Shown in pieces: positions 22,746 through 30,429 of a DNA stretch of 64,000 nucleotides. The notes below the pieces were generated by a model. The model searched no databases and had not been told where the DNA came from. It worked only from the letters and a program-made list of their open reading frames with translations. A program made the position numbers and the translations under genes. Source of the stretch: Exilibacterium tricleocarpae (lineage in GTDB: Bacteria > Pseudomonadota > Gammaproteobacteria > Pseudomonadales > Cellvibrionaceae); contig NZ_ML660088.1 of assembly GCF_007004655.1 (NCBI RefSeq), positions 124,001 through 188,000 of the forward strand. The letters run 5' to 3'. Position 1 is the stretch's first letter; each line of letters starts with the position of its first letter.

Positions 22746-23695
22746 TGGCCGACAAAACAGGTATCGAATGGACGGACACGACCTGGAACCCGATACGGGG
22801 TTGCTCGCGCGTGTCAGAGGGTTGCCGCAACTGTTACGCCGAAACCGTCGCGAACCGGTTTAAACGCTCCGGACAGCCCTATCATGGGCTGATAGCTAAA
22901 GGCGGGCAGTGGAACGGTGAGGTTAAGTTGGTGGACTACAAACTCGAGGACCCATTACATTGGATAAAGCCCCGGAGGGTGTTTGTAAATTCGATGTCCG
23001 ATCTGTTCCACGAGAAAGTGCCGGAGGATTACATCTGGAATGTTTTTGCGGTGATGGCATTAACGCCGCGACACACGTTTCAGATTCTCACCAAGCGCCC
23101 GGAGCGCATGCTCAAGTTTATGCAACACCTCAACAGCTCGCCCGACTATTTGGGAGATGTGGCGGCGCAGTATGTCGAGTACGACAAAATCCCGGAACAC
23201 AAACATTGGCCGCCCAGAAATATTTGGCTGGGCGTGAGTGTTGAAGATCAGCTAACGGCAGACTATCGAATTGCACTACTGATGGAATCGCCAGCCGCTG
23301 TCCGCTGGGTGTCGATAGAGCCGATGATCGGCGGCGTCAATTTAAAAAAAATCGCAGTCGGTGGTGGTTACGTCGATGCACTCATCGGCGCGCGACCTGC
23401 CTGGCACCCACTCGATTGGGTCGTTGTCGGCGGCGAGTCCGGACACAATGCCAGACCGATGCAAGCAGATTGGGTGCGCAATATTCGAGACCAGTGCGCC
23501 GACACAAAAACAGCTTTCTTTTTCAAGCAGTGGGGAGCATGGGCGCCGAATTGGTATAACGATGACAACGGCAACATGATCCCCGGCAGTGAATGGCTAG
23601 ACCGGACCGGCCAAAAAAAAGCGAAACCGGTATTAGACGGTAGAGAACATACCGAATGGCCTAACACGGAGACCTCCTATGGTAATTGTAAATAA
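22745..23695 (+). CDS. DUF5131 (phage Gp37/Gp68) protein, radical-SAM-like Cys motif
   Basis: This 316-residue protein starts MADKTGIEWTDTTWNPIRGC and carries C-x6-C-x2-C (CSRVSEGCRNC, residues 20-30), then RRVFVNSMSDLFHEKVPEDY, HTFQILTKRPERM and VRWVSIEPMIGG and WVVVGGESGHNARPM. This is the Gp37/Gp68 or DUF5131 family. The Cys cluster suggests iron-sulphur binding as in radical SAM enzymes, but no substrate is known. It overlaps the previous stop (TAATG). Confidence 0.88.
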   Translation: MADKTGIEWTDTTWNPIRGCSRVSEGCRNCYAETVANRFKRSGQPYHGLIAKGGQWNGEVKLVDYKLEDPLHWIKPRRVFVNSMSDLFHEKVPEDYIWNVFAVMALTPRHTFQILTKRPERMLKFMQHLNSSPDYLGDVAAQYVEYDKIPEHKHWPPRNIWLGVSVEDQLTADYRIALLMESPAAVRWVSIEPMIGGVNLKKIAVGGGYVDALIGARPAWHPLDWVVVGGESGHNARPMQADWVRNIRDQCADTKTAFFFKQWGAWAPNWYNDDNGNMIPGSEWLDRTGQKKAKPVLDGREHTEWPNTETSYGNCK

Positions 23696-23936
23696 CCACG
23701 ACAATTTAGTTTTCGATGAATGCAGCCCGGACTGCCACCTGCAAGTAGAGCAAAGCCAGGGCCAGCTCTTTGCGTTCGTGCAGTGTGTTGACGCCTCATT
23801 ACAAGAGCACCGCAGCGGCAAAAATCGGGGGACCAAGCGCTACTGGGGCAAGTTCGACTGGAGCACTAAAGAAGAGTCTATCAGGGCCATTTTACACTAC
23901 GGCGGCAAGTGGCCGACGCTACCCAAATCCCAATAA
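23679..23936 (+). CDS. small phage protein, unknown
   Basis: This 85-residue protein (DECSPDCHLQVEQSQGQLFA) has no recognised domain. Its start overlaps the DUF5131 gene by 17 nt, with GGAG upstream. Confidence 0.5.
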   Translation: MVIVNNHDNLVFDECSPDCHLQVEQSQGQLFAFVQCVDASLQEHRSGKNRGTKRYWGKFDWSTKEESIRAILHYGGKWPTLPKSQ

Positions 23937-23953
23937 TGTACGGAGGTAGAGAT

Positions 23954-24166
23954 ATGATAAAGATCGATGAAGTAAATAATCCCGCTAGCTGTTTAAACAA
24001 AGCAAACGATGACGAGCTTTTGTTTGTACTGCTAGAGCGAGACAAAGCTGCCGCTGATACAGTTAGATACTGGTGTCAAAGACGCATAGAACTGGGGTTA
24101 AACAAACCTGATGACAAACAAATTATAGAGGCTATGCATTGGGTAGATCAGGTTTCATTGATTTGA
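23954..24166 (+). CDS. small phage protein, unknown (DELLFVLL type)
   Basis: This 70-residue protein contains NDDELLFVLLERDKAAADTV and RRIELGLNKPDDKQIIEAMH, a pattern I recognise from short conserved phage proteins of unknown role. The ATG at 23954 follows GGAGGTAGAGAT. The longer frame from 23909 runs into the previous gene and is not preferred. Confidence 0.65.
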   Translation: MIKIDEVNNPASCLNKANDDELLFVLLERDKAAADTVRYWCQRRIELGLNKPDDKQIIEAMHWVDQVSLI

Positions 24167-24205
24167 TTCTAAGACGCAATTTTGTACCGGCAGGGAGTTT
24201 TAGAA

Positions 24206-24454
24206 GTGGCGGAAATCAGCTTTTCTGACTGGCAAAAAAAGCTGGTATTTGTGGCACAGCAAACCAAGCAGGCCATGGATAAAAATCGGCCATTTGTTAG
24301 GTGCGGATGCCAGAAAAAGCTGTGGATGCAGAATGCATACAAATGCCTCTATTGCGGCGAGTGGTACTGTAAAGAGTGCGCCGAAATCCACTTTGGGAAA
24401 ACCGTTGCGGAGTACCGGGCGCAACACCCTGTAGCTGTACTAACTGAGACATAG
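24206..24454 (+). CDS. small zinc-finger protein
   Basis: This 82-residue protein starts at a GTG with GGGAG upstream. It has five or six Cys in CGCQKK and CLYCGEWYCKEC, a zinc-ribbon-like group. Such small proteins in phage accessory regions often bind nucleic acid or host proteins. No specific function can be given. Confidence 0.5.
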   Translation: MAEISFSDWQKKLVFVAQQTKQAMDKNRPFVRCGCQKKLWMQNAYKCLYCGEWYCKECAEIHFGKTVAEYRAQHPVAVLTET

Positions 24455-24462
24455 ATATCCAT

Positions 24463-24693
24463 ATGAATCAAGCAAAAAATCAGAGCGATATTTTCATCCA
24501 GCTACTTAAAGCCCAGCAGAAAATAGAGAGTCTCAAGCCCAAATTGAAGGCGGCGCCCTGGCAAATCGAGGTGGGCGCAGTCAAGGTCATAACGCACGAC
24601 TTTTTGCCTAACGGCACTATATTGGTCAGCCGTGAACTTGGCGATGCGCTTTTTACCGCTCTGAGTGAACAAGCAAACGACTGTACTAACTGA
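24463..24693 (+). CDS. small phage protein, unknown
   Basis: This 76-residue protein (SDIFIQLLKAQQKIESLKPK) has an N-terminal helix and a short beta segment (ITHDFLPNGTILVSREL). No domain is recognised. A TGTACTAACTGAGA repeat lies upstream of its ATG and another copy lies across its stop. Confidence 0.5.
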   Translation: MNQAKNQSDIFIQLLKAQQKIESLKPKLKAAPWQIEVGAVKVITHDFLPNGTILVSRELGDALFTALSEQANDCTN

Positions 24694-24703
24694 GAGATAA
24701 ACC

Positions 24704-24895
24704 ATGCCAACCCCAGATTTTGCGCAGATCGAGAAGGAAGCCGTTGCAGGAAACTATAAGCCCCTAAGACGACTTTCCCGCGCGGAGCGGGTGGCGTTTA
24801 TTGAAGACCTCGAAAGCTGGAACTCTACGCGAGCCCTGGCGATGGCGATGGCGAAGCTTATTATTTCAGGAGAGATAAATGCGGCAAAGAGTTAG
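24704..24895 (+). CDS. small phage protein, unknown
   Basis: This 63-residue protein (QIEKEAVAGNYKPLRRLSRA) is helical, with no known family. The repeat TGTACTAACTGAGAG ends 7 nt upstream of the ATG and could supply the ribosome binding site. It overlaps the next frame by 17 nt. Confidence 0.45.
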   Translation: MPTPDFAQIEKEAVAGNYKPLRRLSRAERVAFIEDLESWNSTRALAMAMAKLIISGEINAAKS

Positions 24896-25157
24896 AGGTG
24901 AAAGCAAGTGGAAAGGCAAGCTGCATGTCATACAAGATATGGCCGGTCTTGCCTCGACACAGGAAATTGCAAACGAGTTGGGCGTTTCTGTTAACAACCT
25001 GCATAAAATTTGCCATCGCAACTCGATTTCATTGCCACGCGACCCGAAATCCTATACAGGGCCGAAAGGAAAAAAGAGGCAAGCGGGTGATATCGAATGC
25101 GCTAAAAACCTGTTGAGAGAAGCCGGGTATGTCGTGGTTTCTCCGGCCAGCTTTTAG
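24879..25157 (+). CDS. small HTH-like phage protein
   Basis: This 92-residue basic protein contains TQEIANELGVSVNNLHKICH RNSI, a helix-turn-helix-like motif, in a Lys/Arg-rich setting. It is probably DNA-binding. AGGAG precedes the ATG. Role unknown. Confidence 0.55.
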   Translation: MRQRVRGESKWKGKLHVIQDMAGLASTQEIANELGVSVNNLHKICHRNSISLPRDPKSYTGPKGKKRQAGDIECAKNLLREAGYVVVSPASF

Positions 25158-25190
25158 TCGCCCGTGAATGTACTAACTGAGATCATCTTA

Positions 25191-25535
25191 ATGAGAAAGA
25201 ACCCTAGAAAAACGGTGGTGTCCGTTGAAGTTAGATCAAATACCGGCCCAACCAAAACTCTTTTCCGTGAGTGCGCCGCTGCCGTCCTTGAGTGCGGACA
25301 TAAAATAGATTGCGGGGTCGGCGTCGAATACGCGCGATCAAAAAAAAGAATGGCCTGCAGTGAATGCATAAATTTAGCCAGCGGTTTCAACGAAGAACAC
25401 ACCGAAAAGATAGTCTGCCCAAGGTGTGGACTAGCCCAGGACGCAACGGTGCAGCATACAGTCCCTTGGGACACCTATGTTCATCATTGTGACTGCGGCC
25501 ACACTATAACTGAGAGCGAATGGCAACAGGTATGA
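25191..25535 (+). CDS. small Cys-rich (zinc ribbon) phage protein
   Basis: This 114-residue protein has two Cys groups: ACSECINL and IVCPRCGLA, with a later HHCDCGH. This suggests zinc binding. The ATG at 25191 is preferred to the frame opening at 25164. The repeat TGTACTAACTGAGA ends nine bases upstream. Function unknown. Confidence 0.55.
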   Translation: MRKNPRKTVVSVEVRSNTGPTKTLFRECAAAVLECGHKIDCGVGVEYARSKKRMACSECINLASGFNEEHTEKIVCPRCGLAQDATVQHTVPWDTYVHHCDCGHTITESEWQQV

Positions 25536-25900
25536 AACACGAACAAATGCACTGCCCTTTTTGCGGTGGCACCAACCTGCTAACCAATATCTGGGACGTT
25601 GACGACCAAGAGGTTGACGCCCTCGAGTGTGACACCTGCAAGGCCGGCGCGCCGATGGCAGCGTGGATGAGGCACAACGCAACAACGCTGGGAAACACCT
25701 GGATTGATGGATCAGTGCCAACCCAACCTGGGCAGCAGGTTGTACGTTATTATCTGGCCAATGACGGCAGTGCCATTGGCCCGATCATTTCCACACCGGT
25801 TCGTGCCGACGGCACCACAACCTACAACGGCAAACCGATTTACAAACCCACAGTCTGGTGGCTGGCTCTGCCGCCACTCCCACAAACTGCAGAGGACTAA
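25520..25900 (+). CDS. Lar-like zinc ribbon fused to a DUF551-like tail
   Basis: This 126-residue protein has an N-terminal zinc ribbon (MHCPFCGGTNLLTNIWDVDD, then ECDTCKAGAPMAAWMRHNA). It resembles the Lar restriction-alleviation family. The C-terminal part ends YKPTVWWLALPPLPQ, as DUF551 proteins do. Lar of Rac modulates type I restriction; a similar anti-restriction role is an inference. Either the ATG at 25520 or the one at 25532 (overlapping the previous stop) may be used. Confidence 0.6.
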   Translation: MATGMKHEQMHCPFCGGTNLLTNIWDVDDQEVDALECDTCKAGAPMAAWMRHNATTLGNTWIDGSVPTQPGQQVVRYYLANDGSAIGPIISTPVRADGTTTYNGKPIYKPTVWWLALPPLPQTAED

Positions 25901-25903
25901 ACG

Positions 25904-26191
25904 ATGCAATCCGACAAACAGACCGATGTCATGCAAGTAGGCCGCTTGGCGATGCGACAGGAAGGCGGGAACTGGAATGCCTACTACGCCCTCCCTGGCA
26001 CCATGGACAATGCACACCTGCTCGGCTCAGTAAAAATGGCGCTAATCATCGGTCGGCCTGACAGAAAAAATTCCTTTATAGACCTAATGCGTGACTGCGT
26101 AGCCGATCTGATCGAAGACACCACCAGCACCAGACCAGACTGGGGAGAGCCAGCGACCGCCCCTGCACACGAGCAGGCCGGCAACGCATAG
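25904..26191 (+). CDS. small phage protein, unknown
   Basis: This 95-residue protein (QEGGNWNAYYALPGTMDNAH LLGS) has no name I can give. It is 3 nt after the previous stop and clearly belongs to the operon. It contains one helical segment (SFIDLMRDCVADLIED). Confidence 0.5.
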   Translation: MQSDKQTDVMQVGRLAMRQEGGNWNAYYALPGTMDNAHLLGSVKMALIIGRPDRKNSFIDLMRDCVADLIEDTTSTRPDWGEPATAPAHEQAGNA

Positions 26192-26226
26192 AACAAACCG
26201 ATGAGTGCACTACTGAGAGTGGATAA

Positions 26227-26427
26227 ATGGGTGCGTTAGTAAACGAAGATGAACTAAAAAGCTGGCTGGGCTTCGACAGACGCAGCGCAATAGAGAACTG
26301 GCTAGACAAGCACAAAATCCCCTTCCACTACGGCAAAGGGAATCAAATCTGCACTACACAACGTGCCATAGATGCTAGTCTGCGCCTGACGAACGATGCT
26401 GACAACGACAGCGAATGGAAACTGTAG
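26227..26427 (+). CDS. DUF4224-like protein, excisionase candidate
   Basis: This 66-residue protein has the DUF4224 pattern (DELKSWLGFDRRSAIENWLD, then KIPFHYGKGNQI). Small proteins of this kind next to integrases often act as directionality factors. It ends 5 nt before the integrase ATG. A GAGAG site precedes its start. Confidence 0.65.
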   Translation: MGALVNEDELKSWLGFDRRSAIENWLDKHKIPFHYGKGNQICTTQRAIDASLRLTNDADNDSEWKL

Positions 26428-26432
26428 TCTGA

Positions 26433-27506
26433 ATGGCCAGAAAGCGAAACGACAGTAACTCAAAGCTGCCGCCTTACACCTACCGCCGAGAGCGCGATGG
26501 CGGTTACTACCTGCGCCCCTATCTTGGGTCAGAAAATGGGAAGCCGAAATTCGGTAAAGACATCCGGCTGTGCGGCTTGAAAGCCCCTCTCTCTGAAATC
26601 TGGAAATGCTGGGAGCGGGAGACCAACCAAACCAAAGATACATTACGCTGGCTGCTGGGCGAGTATCATGATAGCAATCAATTCAAAGACCTCAGCGGCA
26701 GCACGCAAGGCAATTATGAGGATTACCGGGAAAAGCTCACAAACCGATCCACCCAGTCAGGTAAAAAATGGGGCGACGCGCCTCTTACAGCAGTTTCAAC
26801 GAAAGATATCATGCGGTACCTGGACACCTACCCCGCAAAAATTAGCGCAAACCGGCATATCCAATACCTGAAGGCCGTCTGGAATTGGGGCCGGCTGCGC
26901 TACGATCAGGTACCCCAACGCAATCCATGTATGGGCGTACCGCTCAACACAGAGACCCCCTCAGAACGGTACGTCGAAGATTGGGAGTATCACTTGGTGC
27001 TAGACCTGGCCAAGGAAAGCAAAAGGGTACCCTACTTGTGGATCATGATGGAGATTGCTTACCTCTGCCGTGCCCGACGTGGAGAAGTAACCAACCTCAA
27101 AATCAGCGATATCCGCAACGGCAGAGTCAGACTCATCCGCGGCAAGGGCTCAAAGGGAGAATTGACCAAGATTTCTCCAAGACTACAGCTTGCCGTCGAT
27201 GCCGCTATGAAACTGCACCCAAACGCTCCCAGCCCTCTCTCAGGAGGCTATCTGATTCATGACAAGCACGGACTGCCAATCAAGAAGAACGCATTCGACA
27301 GCGCCTGGCAGCGCCTTTTGCGCAAAGCCAAAGAACTGGGGTTAAAGATCGGCGATGAAGTCCTTAAGCTCGAAAAGCACTTCACATACCACAATCTAAA
27401 GGCGAAGGGAGTGACGGACCACACCGAGCAATGGGCAGGTCATAAGTCAGAAAAGGCCCGCATGGTCTACATCCGCAAACTTAAGGAAATAGACGCAACA
27501 CGATAA
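26433..27506 (+). CDS. phage tyrosine integrase
   Basis: This 357-residue recombinase integrates and excises the prophage. A SAM-like/N-terminal part (1-175) is followed by a catalytic domain with Arg215 in CRARRGEVTNL, Lys241 region (RGKGSKGELTKISP), His320 in HNLKAKG, His337 in AGHKSEKAR and Tyr346. The second Arg of the HxxR motif is Lys323; this HNLKAKG variant occurs in a known subfamily, so the enzyme is likely active. It is the last operon gene and lies near the right end of the prophage. Confidence 0.93.
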   Translation: MARKRNDSNSKLPPYTYRRERDGGYYLRPYLGSENGKPKFGKDIRLCGLKAPLSEIWKCWERETNQTKDTLRWLLGEYHDSNQFKDLSGSTQGNYEDYREKLTNRSTQSGKKWGDAPLTAVSTKDIMRYLDTYPAKISANRHIQYLKAVWNWGRLRYDQVPQRNPCMGVPLNTETPSERYVEDWEYHLVLDLAKESKRVPYLWIMMEIAYLCRARRGEVTNLKISDIRNGRVRLIRGKGSKGELTKISPRLQLAVDAAMKLHPNAPSPLSGGYLIHDKHGLPIKKNAFDSAWQRLLRKAKELGLKIGDEVLKLEKHFTYHNLKAKGVTDHTEQWAGHKSEKARMVYIRKLKEIDATR

Positions 27507-27559
27507 AGTGTGGTGGCTCAGGTGTGATCTGACAGACAATGTCAGAAATCGTTGGAGTT

Positions 27560-27601
27560 CCCCCCAAAGGAGGTTAATATATTCAAGATCGATTTGGGGG
27601 G
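27560..27601 (+). promoter_or_regulatory. hairpin covering the ribosome binding site of the next gene
   Basis: CCCCCCAAA (27560-27568) pairs with TTTGGGGGG (27593-27601). The right arm lies in the G-run that serves as ribosome binding site for the ATG at 27608. It may be a translational switch, or a weak terminator after int. Confidence 0.5.
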
Positions 27602-27607
27602 GGATTT

Positions 27608-28279
27608 ATGACAAGTATGATTCCATGGTGGAAGTTCTCCGTGCCCAATTACCGCTGGTCCCACTGGGTGCCGTATATTGATGGATGGATACCCAAAATT
27701 GCTTTCACGGTTCCTATCGTAGGATATCTTCTAATATTTAATGATCAAATAGCAGATGTACTGAAATTTCAGCAGCTAACCGAGCAGGAGGCTCGCAGTG
27801 CTGAATTATCTGCAGTGACACGTTTGCGACTATTATACTTTGGTCTTGTGTCATTGGGGGTGAGCAACTTCATTTACAGACTTCGAAAACCGACGCTCTT
27901 TGCATACGGCACCAACGAATATAGCTTCATAAAGGAAGGGTTGCAGGTCTTTACTTATAGAGAATTTCTCCAGTTCTATAAACTTATTCAGCGAGACGGC
28001 AATAAAAATTATGATAGTGAATGGGGAAGATTTGAACACGAAGTCGGCGCGCTTAGTAGAAAAAATGAAATCAGTAAAAGCGTCAACTGGGAGGAAGCTA
28101 AGCGCAGCAATGGTAACGTATTGACTGAAATCTTGATGCATACCTTTTTACAAAACGACAGAACAAACCTGAAATCACTTACGGCATGCTTAGTGCTTTC
28201 AACAATTGGCTATATTTTCTTGGCGATACCAAGCGCGGATATTTTCCTTAAAGTTGTTATCTCAACATTGCCTTTTTAA
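27608..28279 (+). CDS. membrane protein, unknown (possible lysogenic-conversion gene)
   Basis: This 223-residue protein has hydrophobic segments near residues 28-50 (IAFTVPIVGYLLIFNDQ), 72-90 (RLLYFGLVSLGVSNFIYRL) and 195-215 (CLVLSTIGYIFLAIPSADIF). A soluble domain of about 100 residues (FIKEGLQVFTYREFLQFYKL) sits between. It lies between int and the tRNA, outside the main operon, and its codon use is more A/T-rich than its neighbours. I do not recognise the family. Such genes often give the host superinfection immunity, but this is only a guess from position. Confidence 0.7.
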   Translation: MTSMIPWWKFSVPNYRWSHWVPYIDGWIPKIAFTVPIVGYLLIFNDQIADVLKFQQLTEQEARSAELSAVTRLRLLYFGLVSLGVSNFIYRLRKPTLFAYGTNEYSFIKEGLQVFTYREFLQFYKLIQRDGNKNYDSEWGRFEHEVGALSRKNEISKSVNWEEAKRSNGNVLTEILMHTFLQNDRTNLKSLTACLVLSTIGYIFLAIPSADIFLKVVISTLPF

Positions 28280-28424
28280 CATTACGAGAAAAATAATAAG
28301 TTTTTAGTCTCATTGGTAATATGTAGCCTTTTAGTCCTGACCCTGTCTGCCAGGTCAGATACCGACTATTACAAACAAAGCATAACTGGCAGCCTTGGGG
28401 CTTGCCACCTGAAACACGGAACAG

Positions 28425-28829
28425 TTAGATTCGTTGACCCCTACTCCTGGGATATCGTGTTTCTGGCGGATGGTATGACGGGCCATTTATCGTGCTTTTG
28501 CAAGCTAAACAATGCCAAACATCATTCTTACCACCCTGCAGCCTAACCAGGTTAGAATCAACATCCTGGCACCTTTGACAGTATGGCCCTGAGTTTACCC
28601 CATTACCCTCAGTCCCATTTTCCGTCTTCAACCAGTAAAGACCCGCTTCGTACACTAGGTTCCCTTGCGTGGCAAGCTTGCCCTCTAGCTCCTTGATCTT
28701 CTCTTTTAAAGAGCTGTTTTCCTCCTGTAACTCAAGCGCCCCCTCTCTTAGCGCCATTATCTGTTCCTGAGCCTCGACAGTCGCACCCTTCTTCATAAGC
28801 GCCAATATATCCTTGTACCTTGGAAGCAT
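28425..28829 (-). CDS. coiled-coil zinc-ribbon protein, unknown
   Basis: This 134-residue protein starts MLPRYKDILALMKKGATVEA. It has a coiled coil (LELQEENSSLKEKIKELEGK, about 30-55) and a zinc ribbon CQRCQDVD / CLACKSTI. I recognise this pattern from widespread proteins of unknown function in phages and mobile islands. It is divergent in direction from the membrane-protein gene. Confidence 0.75.
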   Translation of the reverse strand: MLPRYKDILALMKKGATVEAQEQIMALREGALELQEENSSLKEKIKELEGKLATQGNLVYEAGLYWLKTENGTEGNGVNSGPYCQRCQDVDSNLVRLQGGKNDVWHCLACKSTINGPSYHPPETRYPRSRGQRI

Positions 28830-28934
28830 AAACAGTTACCCCATTTGCCATCTCATTACCCAGGATAAAAACATGCCGGTTAAGGCAGTTGCTGTCAATG
28901 GTAATAAGTTTTGGGGGGATATTTTGTGGGAGAG

Positions 28935-28966
28935 AAAAAAGGCTAGTGGTAGTTAACCTTCTAGCC
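28935..28966 (-). terminator. terminator downstream of tRNA-Arg
   Basis: On the minus strand GGCTAG, a 14-nt loop and CTAGCC are followed by six T (28940-28935). It ends the tRNA transcript 10 bases past its CCA end. Confidence 0.7.
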
Positions 28967-28975
28967 CTTTATATA

Positions 28976-29052
28976 TGGCGCGCTCGGCAGGATTCGAACC
29001 TGCGACCGCCTGGTTCGTAGCCAGGTACTCTATCCAGCTGAGCTACGAGCGC
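28976..29052 (-). tRNA. tRNA-Arg(ACG), candidate prophage attachment site
   Basis: A 77-nt cloverleaf with encoded CCA: acceptor GCGCTCG/CGAGCGC, anticodon stem CCTGG/CCAGG with loop CTACGAA (anticodon ACG), and T arm GCAGG TTCGAAT CCTGC. The gene is intact. Its 3' end faces the prophage, the usual position for a tyrosine integrase target. The left attachment copy is outside the window. Confidence 0.95.
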
Positions 29053-29227
29053 GTACTAACACCGTCTGCCGGTAAGGCCGCGTATAGTAGAGATTTGGCC
29101 CGATTGAGTCAAGCATCACAGTCCACCAAACCCATAAATTTAATACTTCTTTCAGTGACTTATCCCGCACCGACAGCACTCGCCAACAGCACGCCCCACT
29201 CTCCGCCCTTGACAGCTTAAGTACTCA

Positions 29228-29270
29228 CCCTTAACATCAAATGAGAATTATTATCATTTGATGTTAAGGG
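29228..29270 (+). promoter_or_regulatory. 43-bp inverted repeat containing a Fur box
   Basis: CCCTTAACATCAAATGA (29228-29244) is an exact inverted copy of 29254-29270 across a 9-base centre. The middle contains TGAGAAT-T-ATTATCA, one base from the Fur 7-1-7 motif. The right end supplies AAGGG, the ribosome binding site of the next gene. Confidence 0.75.
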
Positions 29271-29275
29271 TCTAT

Positions 29276-29773
29276 ATGTCTTTCCTCTGCACACGCCACC
29301 GGCAAAACGTTACAGCAGCGCCCGCCAAAGCCTATCCCACCTGGCGGCGGTTGATGGGTGATGGCGCTAAAGCGCACAAATCCGGCGACTACCGGCAGGC
29401 CCACGACTGCTTCGGTAGCGCCAGTGAAATCGCCAGCTTGATCCTGGATAAAAGGCCCCTGGACCACAAGCAGCTCCATCCCATGGACATGTGGGTCAGG
29501 GCCACCCACAATCTGTCGGCAACGCTAAATGCGGCTGGAGAGCACGCCGCGGCAGAGAACCTACTCAGGCAACTGCATCGCGATCTGCTGTCACTGTGCC
29601 AGTTGTCCAACAAACAACGCCATATGCGGGTGGCCGCCCTGGCTTGTCTGGATATCGCACTGTTCTCACTGACGTCGCAATTAGGTAAATCCGGTAAAAT
29701 TGGCGATATCTACGACCTGATCAGCGAGTCAGAGCGAGTTGGCGATGCCACCGCAAGCCAGTTGTTTCACTGA
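29276..29773 (+). CDS. TPR-like protein, probably iron-regulated
   Basis: This 165-residue, mostly helical protein has TPR-like segments (GAKAHKSGDYRQAHDCFGSA and ATHNLSATLNAAGEHAAAEN). It begins at the ATG 6 nt after a Fur-box palindrome. Iron starvation should therefore induce it. The partner is unknown. It lies between tRNA-Arg and two XRE genes, inside the otherwise conserved tRNA-csrA block. Confidence 0.65.
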   Translation: MSFLCTRHRQNVTAAPAKAYPTWRRLMGDGAKAHKSGDYRQAHDCFGSASEIASLILDKRPLDHKQLHPMDMWVRATHNLSATLNAAGEHAAAENLLRQLHRDLLSLCQLSNKQRHMRVAALACLDIALFSLTSQLGKSGKIGDIYDLISESERVGDATASQLFH

Positions 29774-29836
29774 TTGAAAACGGGCTCCGCTCGCCCAGGA
29801 CCGCAATACTCAAAACCACAAACAGGCGGCTGCCGT

Positions 29837-30085
29837 CTATAAATCTGCCGGCTCCGGTGGCAATGACTTTATCGGTGGAAAAAGATCACCGACCTCTACA
29901 CCCAGAGCCATTGCAATACGGATCAAACTCAACGCCGCCACGTTGCGATCGCCGCGCTCCACACCACCGAAATAGGAGCGGCCAAAGCCCGCTTCATTGG
30001 CAAAGCCTTCCTGCGAGTAGCCTGCGGCCTTGCGAGTAGAGCGAATCCGGCAACCGACGGCAATCTGGTAGGGATGTCCTTTCAT
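29837..30085 (-). CDS. XRE-family regulator 1
   Basis: This 82-residue protein has a helix-turn-helix (RIRSTRKAAGYSQEGFANEA GFGRSYFGGVERGDRNVAAL) and little else. It is paralogous to the next gene and of equal length. Both have TAGGGCGTGT about 35 nt before the ATG. It could be a stand-alone repressor or half of an immunity switch. No partner toxin is adjacent. Confidence 0.8.
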   Translation of the reverse strand: MKGHPYQIAVGCRIRSTRKAAGYSQEGFANEAGFGRSYFGGVERGDRNVAALSLIRIAMALGVEVGDLFPPIKSLPPEPADL

Positions 30086-30180
30086 GCCGCCAAAACTATA
30101 GAAGCTCCTCTTATAAGGACACGCCCTATCGGTACCGTTGGCATTATAGTCAACGACTGCGCAGGGGTTGAAAATTGGTG

Positions 30181-30429
30181 TTACGACTCGGAGGATAATG
30201 ATGTAACCGGCGGAAACAGGTCTCCCACTTCCACCTCGAGGGCCATGGCAATACGCACCAGGTTGACAATACCCGGATTGCGCTCGCCACGCTCTACACC
30301 TCCGATATAGGATCGATCAATGCCGATGTGCTCGGCAAGTCGCTTCTGCTTGTAGCCCTTCTCCAGACGCAGATGCTTAATGCGCCTGCCAAGGGCGAGC
30401 AGGTGGGGATGAGGAGGAATGTCTGGCAT
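30181..30429 (-). CDS. XRE-family regulator 2
   Basis: This 82-residue protein has a helix-turn-helix (RIKHLRLEKGYKQKRLAEHI GIDRSYIGGVERGERNPGIV) and ends DLFPPVTSLSSES. It matches regulator 1 in the last part (RIAMALxVEVGDLFPP). The ATG at 30429 gives equal length to its paralogue and keeps the same distance to the shared TAGGGCGTGT; a GTG at 30465 is an alternative. The pair probably arose by tandem duplication. Confidence 0.75.
   Translation of the reverse strand: MPDIPPHPHLLALGRRIKHLRLEKGYKQKRLAEHIGIDRSYIGGVERGERNPGIVNLVRIAMALEVEVGDLFPPVTSLSSES

Noticed and set aside
26433-27506. Inactive integrase because HxxR is HNLK
   Set aside because: The HxLKAKG form is common in a group of working prophage integrases, and all other catalytic residues are present.
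28313-28546. 77-codon plus-strand frame after the membrane protein gene
   Set aside because: Its second half overlaps the well-supported zinc-ribbon gene on the minus strand, and no good ribosome binding site precedes it.
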